A DNA stretch of 40,584 nt, taken from the NCBI GenBank assembly GCA_023150375.1, contig JAKLLA010000028.1:1-40584 (forward strand), given 5' to 3'. The DNA is from Burkholderiaceae bacterium (GTDB taxonomy: Bacteria; Pseudomonadota; Gammaproteobacteria; Burkholderiales; Burkholderiaceae_C). Position 1 is the stretch's first letter. Each line of letters starts with the position of its first letter. The notes beneath the pieces are model-generated. The model was given only the letters and a program-made list of their open reading frames with translations, did no database searches and had not been told where the DNA came from. The position numbers were made by a program, and so were the translations under genes. This document shows, in pieces, positions 17,917-30,800 of the stretch.

Positions 17917-17930
17917 TTGATCGATGTCAA
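17917..17930. promoter_or_regulatory. FNR/ANR-like box upstream of ppk2
   Basis: TTGAT-CGAT-GTCAA differs from the FNR consensus TTGAT-n4-ATCAA at one base. It lies 64-77 bp upstream of the ppk2 start, where an activator at -41.5 would give a leader of about 30 bases. Low-oxygen control of ppk2 is inferred. Confidence 0.5.
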
Positions 17931-18005
17931 TCCGTTGGCGCGGCAGGGCGGGGCAGACCTGCGCCGGGCGGCGTCGGGCGTGGCGCGGCTGCGACGCCGC
18001 GGGCC

Positions 18006-18425
18006 TCAGCGCCGCAGCAGCAGGTGCACGCCGGGGCGCAGGTCGGCGGCGTCGAGGTAGCCGATGGCGCCGGGGGTGCGTTGGACATGGGCGACGAGCT
18101 CGGCGGGGCTGGACAGCTCGCGCGGCGGGGCGCCCTTGCCGATGTAGCGGCGCACGGTCCAGTAGGCGACGAAGTCCTCGTCGGACTGCTGCAGGAAAGC
18201 GCTGGCGAAGCGGCGGCGCAGGGGATGGCCGGCCGGCAGTTGCACGGGGCGCAGGGGCAGGCCGTCGAGCTCGACCATGCGGCCGGTGTAGATGCGGCGG
18301 ATGGCCTCGGCGTCCAGTCCGCGCAGGGGGGCGTGGGCGATGACCGCCACGCCCTCGTCGGCAGCATGTGCATGCAGGCCGAAGGCGGCGGCGCCGGCCA
18401 GGGTGAGGAAGGCACGTCGTTGCAT
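18006..18425 (-). CDS. Small PstS-like periplasmic protein, copy 1
   Basis: This 139-residue exported protein resembles one lobe of phosphate-type ABC substrate-binding proteins: AIRRIYTGRMVELDGLPLRPVQLP, HPLRRRFASAFLQQSDEDFVAYW and TPGAIGYLDAADL. The signal peptide starts QRRAFLTLAG, compatible with twin-arginine export, and is probably cut near AHAAD. No ABC permease or ATPase lies nearby, and at 139 residues it is far shorter than PstS, so it is more likely a ligand-sensing or porin-associated protein. It starts 10 bp after the porin copy 1 stop with a GAGAAGG site. It differs from copy 2 at only 2 residues (L/Q in ELDG-x-PLRP, V/M in G-x-HLLLRR). Confidence 0.8.
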   Translation of the reverse strand: MQRRAFLTLAGAAAFGLHAHAADEGVAVIAHAPLRGLDAEAIRRIYTGRMVELDGLPLRPVQLPAGHPLRRRFASAFLQQSDEDFVAYWTVRRYIGKGAPPRELSSPAELVAHVQRTPGAIGYLDAADLRPGVHLLLRR

Positions 18426-18580
18426 GGCGGCCTTCTCAGAAGGTGAAGCTGTAGTTCACCGACAGCACGTCGATGCTGCGCGGCCGGAACAGCTTCTCCC
18501 CGGGGGCCAGGTCGAACATCGACGAGACCTCGGCGCGGGTGTGCAGCCACTCGGCCTTGAGCCTGTGCGTGGGCGACAGC
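18006..18580 (-). repeat. Near-identical duplicated tract, copy 1
   Basis: This tract matches 19861-20435 almost base for base (offset 1855). It covers the whole small PstS-like gene, the 10-bp spacer and the last 45 or so codons of the porin. Similarity falls sharply beyond about 18580, inside the porin body. Confidence 0.8.
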
Positions 18581-19797
18581 GCGTAGGCGCCGCCGAAGGA
18601 CCAGGCGCGCTGGTCGTAGACCGGGACCGCATCGGCCGAGGCCCGCATCGACGCGTTCAGCAGTGTGCTGCCCGGCACGGCGGACGGCACGGTGGTTTCG
18701 TCCAGCGTGCGGGCCCAGGCCAGCGAGCTGCCCGAAGACTTCAGCCGACCGAAGGTCAGGTAGGGCGACCAGCGGCCGATCTGCCGCGTCAGCGAGAGGT
18801 AGCCCCCGCGGGTGTCGATGCTGCGCTGCGTGTTCACCGGACGCACCCGGTTGAGCTCCATGGTGACCCGCCAGCCGGGCGCCGGGCTGAACTCCACCCC
18901 GCCGGCCAGGTACCAGCTTTTCAGGTGCGCGACGGTCTCGACCCCGGGCCCGGGCATGCCCGGCGCGGTCTGCCAGAAGCCCACGCCCGGGCCCAGCGGG
19001 ACCCCGCTCGGCTCTTCGACGACGGCCATGCCCGCCGGCGGGGTCACGACCACCCGGTGCAGGCCCAGGCGCGCCTTGGTGTCCGGGGCGAGCCAGGTGG
19101 CCACGACGCCCTGGGCCTCGGTGGTCATGCGGATGAAGTTCGCCCCGGTCGACAGCTCTTCGCCGATGCCGTCGCGCACCCAGGCGCGCAGTGTCTGCTT
19201 CGAGCGCCCGCCATAGACGTCCAGGCTCAGCTCGCCGTCGCCGATGCTCCAGCTGCGGGTGATGTCCAGGCTGTCCAGGTTGTCCGGCGGCAGCACCGCG
19301 TAGACCTCGGCCGGCAGCCGGGCCGCGTTGTAGGTGGCCGCGACGTCGAGCTGCTCGGAGTTCAGGTACGCCGGCAGGCGCAGTCGCCCTGCGCGCAGCA
19401 GCCAGTCGTTGTCCGGCCGCCAGGCGACGAAGGCCCAGGACGGTCGCAGTCTCCAGGCGGTTTCGTCCCGATTGGACGGGGCCAGCCGCAGCTGCAGCGC
19501 GGCCGACCAGCGGCTGTCGAACTGCAGGTCGGCCTGGGCGCCCAGCACGCTGTCGGCCCGCGCGCTGCCGCCGTCGTCGATGGAGCGCTGGTAGGCCCAG
19601 GTGCGGTTCGACCGCGCCCAGCCGAGCGTGCCGAAGCCCGAGAGGTTCAGGCGCAGCCCCTGCGCAGGGTCGGTCGCATCGGCCGTCGTGGCGGTGGCGG
19701 CCGGTGCGTCGGGGGGGCTCTGGGCCAGCGCCGGGGTCAGCCCCAGCCAGAGGGCCGAGGCGGCGATGCGGCGGGTGACGGACGATCGGGCTTTCAT
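18436..19797 (-). CDS. Outer-membrane porin, copy 1
   Basis: This 453-residue protein starts with a signal peptide (to about ALAQS) and continues as a beta-barrel-like protein with alternating hydrophobic strands. It ends in SVNYSFTF with a terminal Phe, the usual signal for barrel assembly. Shared motifs with copy 2 include LSGFGTLGWARSNR, WAFVAWRPDNDWLLRAGRLR, GPGVGFWQT and WARTLDETTVP. The substrate is unknown; the neighbouring PstS-like protein and ppk2 make phosphate or phosphorylated compounds a possibility. Its body is clearly diverged from copy 2, although the last 40 residues are nearly identical. I see no convincing Shine-Dalgarno before ATG 19797. Confidence 0.8.
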   Translation of the reverse strand: MKARSSVTRRIAASALWLGLTPALAQSPPDAPAATATTADATDPAQGLRLNLSGFGTLGWARSNRTWAYQRSIDDGGSARADSVLGAQADLQFDSRWSAALQLRLAPSNRDETAWRLRPSWAFVAWRPDNDWLLRAGRLRLPAYLNSEQLDVAATYNAARLPAEVYAVLPPDNLDSLDITRSWSIGDGELSLDVYGGRSKQTLRAWVRDGIGEELSTGANFIRMTTEAQGVVATWLAPDTKARLGLHRVVVTPPAGMAVVEEPSGVPLGPGVGFWQTAPGMPGPGVETVAHLKSWYLAGGVEFSPAPGWRVTMELNRVRPVNTQRSIDTRGGYLSLTRQIGRWSPYLTFGRLKSSGSSLAWARTLDETTVPSAVPGSTLLNASMRASADAVPVYDQRAWSFGGAYALSPTHRLKAEWLHTRAEVSSMFDLAPGEKLFRPRSIDVLSVNYSFTF

Positions 19798-19860
19798 GTT
19801 CGGTCGGAGGGGGCAGGGGCCGGCGGTCGGGCGGGGTGGGGGATCGCGGCGGCGCGGGCC

Positions 19861-20280
19861 TCAGCGCCGCAGCAGCAGGTGCATGCCGGGGCGCAGGTCG
19901 GCGGCGTCGAGGTAGCCGATGGCGCCGGGGGTGCGCTGGACATGGGCGACGAGCTCGGCGGGGCTGGACAGCTCGCGTGGCGGGGCGCCCTTGCCGATGT
20001 AGCGGCGCACGGTCCAGTAGGCGACGAAGTCCTCGTCGGACTGCTGCAGGAAGGCGCTGGCGAAGCGGCGGCGCAGGGGGTGGCCGGCCGGCAGTTGCAC
20101 GGGGCGCAGGGGCTGGCCGTCGAGCTCGACCATGCGGCCGGTGTAGATGCGGCGGATGGCCTCGGCGTCCAGTCCGCGCAGGGGGGCGTGGGCGATGACC
20201 GCCACGCCCTCGTCGGCGGCATGTGCATGCAGGCCGAAGGCGGCGGCGCCGGCCAGGGTGAGGAAGGCACGTCGTTGCAT
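19861..20280 (-). CDS. Small PstS-like periplasmic protein, copy 2
   Basis: This near-twin of the 18006-18425 gene (137 of 139 residues identical) has the same Tat-like signal peptide and the same PBP-like single lobe. It starts 10 bp after the porin copy 2 stop with a strong GAGGAGG site. A 63-bp gap separates it from porin copy 1. The identity with copy 1 is far above that of the porins it accompanies. Confidence 0.8.
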   Translation of the reverse strand: MQRRAFLTLAGAAAFGLHAHAADEGVAVIAHAPLRGLDAEAIRRIYTGRMVELDGQPLRPVQLPAGHPLRRRFASAFLQQSDEDFVAYWTVRRYIGKGAPPRELSSPAELVAHVQRTPGAIGYLDAADLRPGMHLLLRR

Positions 20281-20435
20281 GGCGGCCTCCTCAGAAGGTG
20301 AAGCTGTAGTTCACCGACAGCACGTCGATGCTGCGCGGCCGGAACAGCTTCTCGCCGGGGGCCAGGTCGAACATCGACGAGACCTCGGCGCGGGTGTGCA
20401 GCCACTCGGCCTTGAGCTTGTGCGTGGGCGACAGG
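19861..20435 (-). repeat. Near-identical duplicated tract, copy 2
   Basis: Partner of 18006-18580. Only scattered substitutions are seen, for example the GTG/ATG difference giving V/M near the end of the small protein. Confidence 0.8.
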
Positions 20436-21670
20436 GCAAAGGCGGCGCCGAAGGCCCAGGCGTGCTGGTCGTAGACCGGCACCGAGTCGGCTGCGGCCCG
20501 CATCGAGGCGTTCAGCACCGTGCTGCCCGGCACCATGGCCGGGACGGTGGTCTCGTCGAGCGTGCGGGCCCAGCGCCTGGACACCGGGCTGGAGAACAGC
20601 CGCGACCAGGTCAGGTAGGGCGTGAGCCGGCCGAAGTCGCGCGAGACGGTCAGGTACCCGCCGGTGGAGTCGAGGCTGCGTTCGGTGTCGACCTGGCGGA
20701 TGCGGCCGTACTCCGCCGCCAGCATCCAGCCCGGTCGGGGGCGCCACTCGGCGCCGAGGGTCAGCATGGTGTTCTCGAACCGATGCGCCACCTCCACGCC
20801 GGGTCCCGGCAGCGCGGGATGGGTCTGCCAGTAGCCGATGCCGGGACCCAGCGGGGCCCAGGCCGGGCGCAGGACGAAGGTGCCGCCGTCGCGCTGCTCG
20901 GTACGGGCGCGGTGCCCGCCCAGGCGCCATTTCAGCGCCGTGCCGTCGTAGGTGGCCACCAGGCCCTGCACGGTCGTCGTCACGTCGCGGAACTGCACCC
21001 CTGCGGCCATCTGGCCCGGCATGCCCTCGCGCATCCAGACCCGCTTGACCATGTTGGCCTTGCCGCGATAGGCGTCCAGGCTCAGCTCGCCGTCGGCCAG
21101 CTCCCAGCTGCGCGACAGGTGCAGGCCCTGGAAGTCGTTGGTCGGCACCATCGTGTAGACCTCTGCGGGCAGGCGGGCCTCGGTGTAGGTGCTGCCCACG
21201 TCCAGGTGCTCGGAGCGCAGGAAGAAGGGCACGCGCAGCTTGCCGGCGCGAATCAGCCAGTCGTTGTCGGGCCGCCAGGCGACGAAGGCCCAGGTGGTGC
21301 GCAGGTCCCAGGCGTTGTCCTGGCGGTCCGACGGCGCCAGCCGGGCCTGCAGGGTGGCCGACCAGCGTGCACTGAGCTGCGCGTCGATCTGCCCGCCCAG
21401 CAGGCTGTCGCGCTCGAGGCCGCCCTGCCGGTCGATGAAGCGCTGGTAGTCGGCCGAGCGGTTCGACCGGGCCCAGCCCAGCGTCCCGAAGCCCGACCAG
21501 GCCAGACGGGGGGTGTCGGCGGCGAGGGCCGACTCCGTGCGTGCATCCGCGCGGGGACTGTCGGCGCTCGGCTCGCCGGACGCGCTGCTCGTCTGGGCCA
21601 GCGCTGCGCTGCCCAGGCACAGCCCGGCGAGGGCGCCTGCCAGGAGGGTGAGGGGTCGGTGTGTGCTCAT
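20291..21670 (-). CDS. Outer-membrane porin, copy 2
   Basis: This 459-residue paralogue of the 18436-19797 porin starts with the signal peptide MSTHRPLTLLAGALAGLCLG, probably cut after SAALAQ. The barrel contains SGFGTLGWARSNR, TWAFVAWRPDNDWLIRAG, PLGPGIGYWQTHP and WARTLDETTVPAMVPGSTVLNASMRA, and ends SVNYSFTF. It is first in the run porin 2, PstS-like 2, porin 1, PstS-like 1. The region immediately 5' of ATG 21670 is an 11-bp tandem repeat and lacks a Shine-Dalgarno. The frame is open far upstream, but that part overlaps the HD-GYP gene and carries no signal peptide. Confidence 0.82.
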   Translation of the reverse strand: MSTHRPLTLLAGALAGLCLGSAALAQTSSASGEPSADSPRADARTESALAADTPRLAWSGFGTLGWARSNRSADYQRFIDRQGGLERDSLLGGQIDAQLSARWSATLQARLAPSDRQDNAWDLRTTWAFVAWRPDNDWLIRAGKLRVPFFLRSEHLDVGSTYTEARLPAEVYTMVPTNDFQGLHLSRSWELADGELSLDAYRGKANMVKRVWMREGMPGQMAAGVQFRDVTTTVQGLVATYDGTALKWRLGGHRARTEQRDGGTFVLRPAWAPLGPGIGYWQTHPALPGPGVEVAHRFENTMLTLGAEWRPRPGWMLAAEYGRIRQVDTERSLDSTGGYLTVSRDFGRLTPYLTWSRLFSSPVSRRWARTLDETTVPAMVPGSTVLNASMRAAADSVPVYDQHAWAFGAAFALSPTHKLKAEWLHTRAEVSSMFDLAPGEKLFRPRSIDVLSVNYSFTF

Positions 21671-21707
21671 CGTGCGTGCGTCGTGCGTGCGTCGTGCGTG
21701 CGTCGTG
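21671..21707. repeat. 11-bp tandem repeat directly before the porin 2 start codon
   Basis: The unit CGTGCGTGCGT (plus strand) is present three times plus four bases. In the porin direction it occupies the position where a ribosome binding site should be. Copy-number change could alter translation. Confidence 0.75.
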
Positions 21708-21735
21708 TGGGGTCGAGGCGAGGGGCGGTGCGGGC

Positions 21736-22892
21736 TCAGTCCCGCCAGGTGGCGGCGATCGAGAGAAAGCGCTCCTGCTGCGCGAAGGCCGCGCGCACCA
21801 CGTCGGGGTCGAAGTGGCGTCCGGCCTGGTCGCGGATGCGCTGCATGGCCTCGGCGTGCGGGTAGGGTTCCTTGTAGGGGCGGCGGCTGATCAGGGCGTC
21901 GTAGACATCGGCCACCGCCATCAGCCGGGCCGACAGCGGGATGGCCGCGCCGGCCAGCCGGTCGGGATAGCCGGTGCCGTCCCAGCGCTCGTGGTGGTGG
22001 CGGGCGATCTGCATCGCGTAGCTCAGGAAGCCCTGCTCGCCGCCCATGCGCTGCGCCGCGCGGCGCAGCATCTCCCAGCCGTGCAGGGGGTGCTTGCGCA
22101 TCTCGGCGAACTCGGCCTCGGTGAGCGGCCCGGGCTTGAGCAGGATGTGGTCGGGAATGGCGACCTTGCCGATGTCGTGCAGCGGCGCGGACTTGGCGAT
22201 CAGCTCGATCGTGCTGGGGTCCAGGGGCTCCGTGCGCCCGGGCATGCACTCGGGGTTCTCGGCCAGGTACTCGGCCAGCGCGCGCACGTACTCCTGGGTG
22301 CGCTTGACATGGTTGCCGGTGTCCTCGTCGCGGAACTCGGCCAGCGACACCATCACGAACAGCGTGGTGTCGCGCAGCCGTTCCACTTCTTCGAGGCGCT
22401 GGCGCAGCTGCAGCTCCAGCCCGGTGCTGCGCCGGCGCAGCGAGTCCTGCCAGGTCTTGAGCTGCAGGTGGGTGCGCACCCGGGCGCGCACGATCGGCGG
22501 GCTGATGGGCTTGTGGATGAAGTCCACCGCGCCGCACTCGAAGCCGCGTGTCTCGTCGTCGGGCTGGCTCATCGCGGTGACGAAGATCACCGGCACGTCG
22601 CGGGTGCGCGGGTCGCTCTTCAGGTGGCGGCACACGGCGTAGCCGTCCATCTCCGGCATCATCACGTCGAGCAGCACCAGGTCGGGCGGCTCGCGCTGGG
22701 CCAGGTCGAGCGCACGGGCGCCGGAGTTGGCCAGCTTGACGCGGTACTCCGGGTTGAGCAGGCCGGCCATCAGACCCAGGTTGGCCGGCGTGTCGTCCAC
22801 CACCAGCAGGGTGGGCAGCGGCGGGCCGCCCAGCGGCATGGGCCGGGTGACCGGTGCGGTCGCGGCCGGAAGGTCGGGAGGGCTCGGGTCCA

Positions 22893-22896
<4 letters not shown>
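21736..22896 (-). CDS. Response regulator with HD-GYP cyclic-di-GMP phosphodiesterase domain
   Basis: This 386-residue protein has a receiver domain at about 28-145 (VVDDTPANL, phospho-acceptor Asp77 in VLLDVMMPEMDGY, Lys in IHKPI) and an HD-GYP domain at about 180-380. The HD pair is His240/Asp241 in LHDIGKVAIPDHILLKPGPLT, and the GYP loop is HHERWDGTGYPDRL (301-314). All metal-ligand motifs look intact, so c-di-GMP hydrolysis is likely when phosphorylated. ATG 22896 overlaps the TGA of the hybrid kinase (ATGA type), which couples translation and marks the kinase as its partner. Confidence 0.93.
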
Positions 22897-26210
<3,314 letters not shown>

Positions 26211-26451
26211 GATGCGCGGGCTGCGTCGTGGCAGGGCTGGCCGGCGGCGCTGCGCGGGGCGCAGCCGGAGGAGGTGGGCGCGTACATGGCGGACTGGGCG
26301 GTGGAGGTGGCGCGCCGCGACTTCGCAGGCAGCGGCGCAGGCTCGTTTATCGGCCCGCAGGCGCTGGCGCAGTCGGCGGATCAAGGCCCCGCGGGCCCGG
26401 CAGTTCCGTGCCTGCCGTCGCGCCCGATCCGCGGGGGGCAGCGGCAGCGGG

Positions 26452-26457
26452 CACAAT
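26452..26457 (+). promoter_or_regulatory. -10-like element for the ProQ-domain gene
   Basis: CACAAT lies about 40 bp before ATG 26495 in the 284-bp divergent gap between the hybrid kinase and this gene. The rest of the gap is GC-rich, with no other element I can support. Confidence 0.35.
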
Positions 26458-26494
26458 CCGGCCCATCCGGTCGTCCCTTCTGCCGCCGCTCGAC

Positions 26495-27844
26495 ATGTCC
26501 CTGCCCGAACCCGACACCGCGCCCCGTCCCGACGAGGTGGCCGCCGCCACGCCTTCCGGCGTGGACGCTTCCCTGGCCGCACCGGCCGCCGGCGCGGACC
26601 TGCCGCCGTGCGACGCCGGACCGCAGGGCCCCTCTGCCGAGCCGGTGGCCGCCGAGCCGGCCCCGGCCGCGACGGCCTTGGCTGCGGCAGAACCGGCTGC
26701 GGCAGCACCGGCCGAGATCGCCCCGGCCGGCGTCGCCGATACCGCCGTGGACACGGCCGCCGTGGCCGACACCCCGCTGCCCGTACCGGTGACCAGCCCG
26801 GCCGAGTGCGCGGCGCGGCTGCAGGCGCTCTTCCCCGCCCTGTTCGGCGAGCGCCCGAAGCCGCTCAAGCTGCGCATCCAGGCCGACATCCAGGCGCGTG
26901 CGCCGGGCGTGTTCAGCAAGGCGCTGCTGTCGGGCTACCTGCACCGCTACACCACCGGCACGGCCTACCTGAACGCGCTGGCGCGAGCGACCGAGCGCTT
27001 CGACCTCGACGGACAGCCGGCCGGTGAACTGAGCGAGGAGCACCGCGCCGCCGCGGCCGAGGAGGTCAAGCGCCGCCGCGCCCTGCGCGACGAACGCATC
27101 GCCAAGGAGCGCGAAGCCGCCCGCGAGGCGGCCCGGGCGGCCGAGCGCGAGGCGCGTCGTCAGGCCGCCGAGGCCCGCCGCGCCGACGAGCAGGCCCGCC
27201 GCGCTGCCGAACAGGCGCGCCACGAGGCCGATGCGGCCCGCCAGGTGCAGGACGAGGCCCGCCGCGAGCGTGCCCGCCTGCTGCGCGAGTACGAGTCCAC
27301 CCGCCTGACCCGGGCGAACTTCTGCGTGCTGCGCGGCGTGCCCGAGGCCGAACTCGACGCCCTGCTCGAGCAGGCCCGCCGCGAGGCCGCCGAGTGGGCC
27401 GCGCGCCGCCCGGCGCGCGACCCCGCCGGCCCGGCCGAGGGCGGTGGGGCCGCCCCGCACCGGGGGCACCGCCCGGGCGTGCCCGGGGGGGAGCGCCGCA
27501 CCGACGCGCCCCGCCGCGACGGCGAACGTGCCGAGCGCGGCGCGCGCCCGGCGCGGGGTCCGGCCGAGGAACGCCGCGGCGCACCCGAAGGCGCCGGGCG
27601 CCGGGGGCCCCCGGGCGAACGGGGCCGGGGCCCGGGCGCAGGACGCGGCGCCGGGGCGGAGCGCCCCGATCGCCTGGGGTCGGATCGCCCGGGCCGCCCG
27701 TCGCAGCCCCGGCCGACCGCGGGCGCGCCGGCCCCACGGCCTCCCCAGCGGCCCGCGGCCGCTGCGGTCGTCGACGGCTCGGCCGCCAGCGCCGGCGCGG
27801 GGGACACGCCCGCCGGCTCACCTGCCCCGCCCGAAGGTCCCTGA
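26495..27844 (+). CDS. ProQ/FinO-domain RNA-binding protein with long disordered tails
   Basis: This 449-residue protein has a central ProQ/FinO domain at about 103-175 (SPAECAARLQALFPALFGERPKPLKLRIQADIQARAPGVFSKALLSGYLHRYTTGTAYLNALA). That fold is a global RNA chaperone in gamma-proteobacteria. Around it are an Ala/Pro/acidic N-tail (1-100), a charged helical arm rich in Glu/Arg/Ala (about 185-270) and a Gly/Pro/Arg-rich tail from about 320 with RGG-like clusters. It stands alone on the plus strand between two kinases, converging on the next gene with a 35-bp gap. ATG 26495 is chosen because the upstream extension to 26228 is antisense-like low complexity. Confidence 0.8.
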   Translation: MSLPEPDTAPRPDEVAAATPSGVDASLAAPAAGADLPPCDAGPQGPSAEPVAAEPAPAATALAAAEPAAAAPAEIAPAGVADTAVDTAAVADTPLPVPVTSPAECAARLQALFPALFGERPKPLKLRIQADIQARAPGVFSKALLSGYLHRYTTGTAYLNALARATERFDLDGQPAGELSEEHRAAAAEEVKRRRALRDERIAKEREAAREAARAAEREARRQAAEARRADEQARRAAEQARHEADAARQVQDEARRERARLLREYESTRLTRANFCVLRGVPEAELDALLEQARREAAEWAARRPARDPAGPAEGGGAAPHRGHRPGVPGGERRTDAPRRDGERAERGARPARGPAEERRGAPEGAGRRGPPGERGRGPGAGRGAGAERPDRLGSDRPGRPSQPRPTAGAPAPRPPQRPAAAAVVDGSAASAGAGDTPAGSPAPPEGP

Positions 27845-27879
27845 CCGGAGCCCCCGGGCCGGGCCGCGCCAGGACGGTC

Positions 27880-30800
27880 TCAGCGCGGCGGCGCGGCCTC
27901 CTCGAGCACGGCCAGCGCGGCCGGAAACTGCAGTTCGTCCACGGCCAGCCGGGCACGGCGGAAGCGCTCCGCCCCCCAGGTTGCGCGCAGGGCCGGCGCC
28001 AGGGCCTGGAAATGATCCAGGGCCGCCAGATCCTGCCGGCGCAGCAGCTCGGCCAGTTCGGCCAGCCGGGCCGGATCGGGCGCGCTGCGGCCGGCAGCCG
28101 TGTCGTCGTCCGCGTCGTCGTCCTGCCCCTCGCGGGCCAGGAAGTCGGCGCTGGCGCGGCGCAGCCGGCTGAAGGCCTCGGCCAGGTCCTGCAGCCGGGC
28201 CTCGCAGTCGGCCGGCGCGGCCGCATCGCGCAACGCGTCCTCGGCGGCGCCGGCGGCCTGTGCCAGAGCCCGGGCGCCGAGCATGCCGCTGCTGCCGCGC
28301 AGCTTGTGCAGCTGGGCCAGCAGGGGTCGGCGCGCCTCGCCCGGCGCAGGCAGGACAGGCGGCTGCGCCAGCGGGGCGAACTCGCGCAGCACCCGGGCCA
28401 GCAGCGAGGCGAACAGGGCCCGGTCGTGGCCCAGCCGGCTGGCCAGATCCTCGGCGTCGATGCCATCGATCGCCGGCAGGGCCGGCTGCGGCACGGCCGC
28501 CCGCCGCCCACCCTCTGCCCCTGCCGGCGCGGCGAGGGCCGCCGCGGATGGCGCCCCGGTTTCGGTCGTCGCCTCGCCCGAAGGCAGCGGCAGCAGCGCA
28601 TGGCGGCTGCGTTCGACCCGCTGGCGCAGGCAGACGATCAGCGTGCGCGGGTCCAGTGGCTTGCCGATGAAGTCGTCCATGCCGCTGTCCAGCGCGCGCT
28701 GCCGCTCGTCGGTCATCGCGCCGGCGGACAGTGCGATCACCGGCAGCCGTGTCAGCCCGAGCTCGGCGCGCAGGCGTCGCGTGGTCTCCAGTCCGTCCAG
28801 GCCGGGCATCTGCACGTCCATCAGCACCGCATCGCACAGGCCGGGGCGGGCGCGCAGCCGGTCCAGCGCCTCCTGGCCGCTGGCGCAGGTCTGAACCTGG
28901 GCGCCTTCGCGGGCCAGCAGTCGCTCGGCCACCTCGCGGTTGATCTCGCTGTCGTCCACCACCTGCACGCGCAGGCCGTCCAGCCAGCCGCCGCTGCCGG
29001 CCTCCAGCCGGGTGGCCTGCAGCACGCGGGCAGCGCCGCCCTCGCGGGCCGCCAGCGCCTGGCTGACCGCGTTGAAGAGGGCGCCCGGATCGGCCGGCAG
29101 GTGCAGCACGGCGTCGACCACGCCGGCGCCCAGGGCCTCGGCCGCCAGGCCGGGGTCCTCGCTGCAGGCCACCAGGGCGGGGCGCCGACGCCCCTCCTCG
29201 GGTTCGCACAGCCGGGCCAGGGCCGGCGGGCCGGTGCGGCCCTGGTGGGCCGGCCAGCCCAGCAGCAGCACGTCCAGCGGCGTGCCCGCCGCCGTGCGGG
29301 TGAGCCACAGCGCCACCGCGGCGTCGCCGCCGGGCAGGGCCTCGACCTGCCAGCCCAGCCGGCGCGCCGTTTCGGCCAGGGCCTGGCCGGTGCGCGGGTC
29401 GTCCAGCCCGATCACCACCGCCAGCGACGGCGGCGCCTCCGGCAGGGTCACCGACGCCGCGGCCGGCGCGGCCCCGGCCGGCTGCGCGGGGACGGCGTGC
29501 GCCGGCAGGGCCTGCAGCGGCACGCTCAGCCAGAACTCGCTGCCTTCGCCCAGGCGGCTGTGCACGCCCACTTCGCCGCCCATCATCTGCACCAGGTGGC
29601 GCACGATCGACAGCCCCAGGCCGGTGCCGCCGAAGCGCCGGCTGGTGGAGGCGTCGGCCTGCACGAAGGGCTCGAACAGCCGCGCCTGGTCCTGCGCGTC
29701 GATGCCGATGCCGGTGTCGCGCACCGCCAGGCGCAGCCTTGCGTGGCCGTCCGCGTCCGCGCCGTCCGGCGCGGCGAGCAGTTCCACCCGGCCCTGTTCG
29801 GTGAACTTGATGGCATTGCCCAGCAGGTTGACCAGCACCTGGCGCAGCCGGCCGGCGTCGCCGCGTACCCAGACCGGCAGGGCCGGATCGCGCTGCAGCG
29901 ACAGGTCCAGGCCCTTGGCGCGCGCCTGTGGCCCGAGCAGGCCGATCAGCTCGTCGAGCAGGGCGTGCAGGTCGAAGGGCAGCTGCTCGAGCGCCATCTC
30001 GCCGGCCTCGATCTTGGCCAGGTCCAGCACCGCGTTGATCACGCCCAGCAGGCTGCGCCCGGCCAGCTGCATCTTGGTCAGGAAGTCGCGCTGCTCGGCG
30101 TCCAGCCGGGTGCCCTCGAGCAGGTGCGACAGCCCGATCAGCGCGTTCAGCGGCGTGCGCATCTCATGGCTCATCGTGGCCAGGAAGGCGCTCTTGGCCT
30201 CGTTGGCGGCTTCGGCGACCCGGCGCGCCTCCAGCGCGGCGAGCGCCTCGCGCCTTGCGGTCACGTCCTGGATCGCACCGACCAGGCCGGCCGGCGGCGC
30301 CGGCGGCAGCTCCTCGTACTCCGGCTCGCCGATGGTGCGCACCCAGATCGCGCGGCCCTGGGCGGTGGTCAGCGGCAGCTCCAGGTCCCAGCCGCGGCCC
30401 TGTTCGATCGCCAGGCGCATCGCCTCCTGCAGGGTGGCGCGGGCCTGCGGGGCATAGAAGGCCAGGGCCTGCTGCGGTGACGGCGGCTCGCCCGGCGGCA
30501 GGCCGTGCAGCGTGAAGGTCTCGCGCGTCCAGGTGAGGCGGTCGGTGGCGAGGTCCAGCCGCCAGCCGCCCACCCCGGCGAGGCGGCCGGCGCGCTCGAG
30601 GAAGGCCTCGCTCTCGGCCAGGCGCTGGCGGCTTTCGGTCAGCTCGGTGACGTCGTGCACCAGCACGTAGAAGCCCTGCACCTCGCCGTCCACCCGGTCG
30701 GGCAGGTAGTGCGCCAGCGCGTGGCGCCAGCCGTGCTGGCCGGGCCGGGGGATGCTGCGCTCGAAGGTGCGGGCCTCGCCGCGCAGCACGGCCTCGATGT

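Noticed and set aside
18006-20280. Full PstS phosphate transporter component
   Set aside because: Each protein is only 139 residues, covers one lobe and has no permease or ATPase genes nearby.
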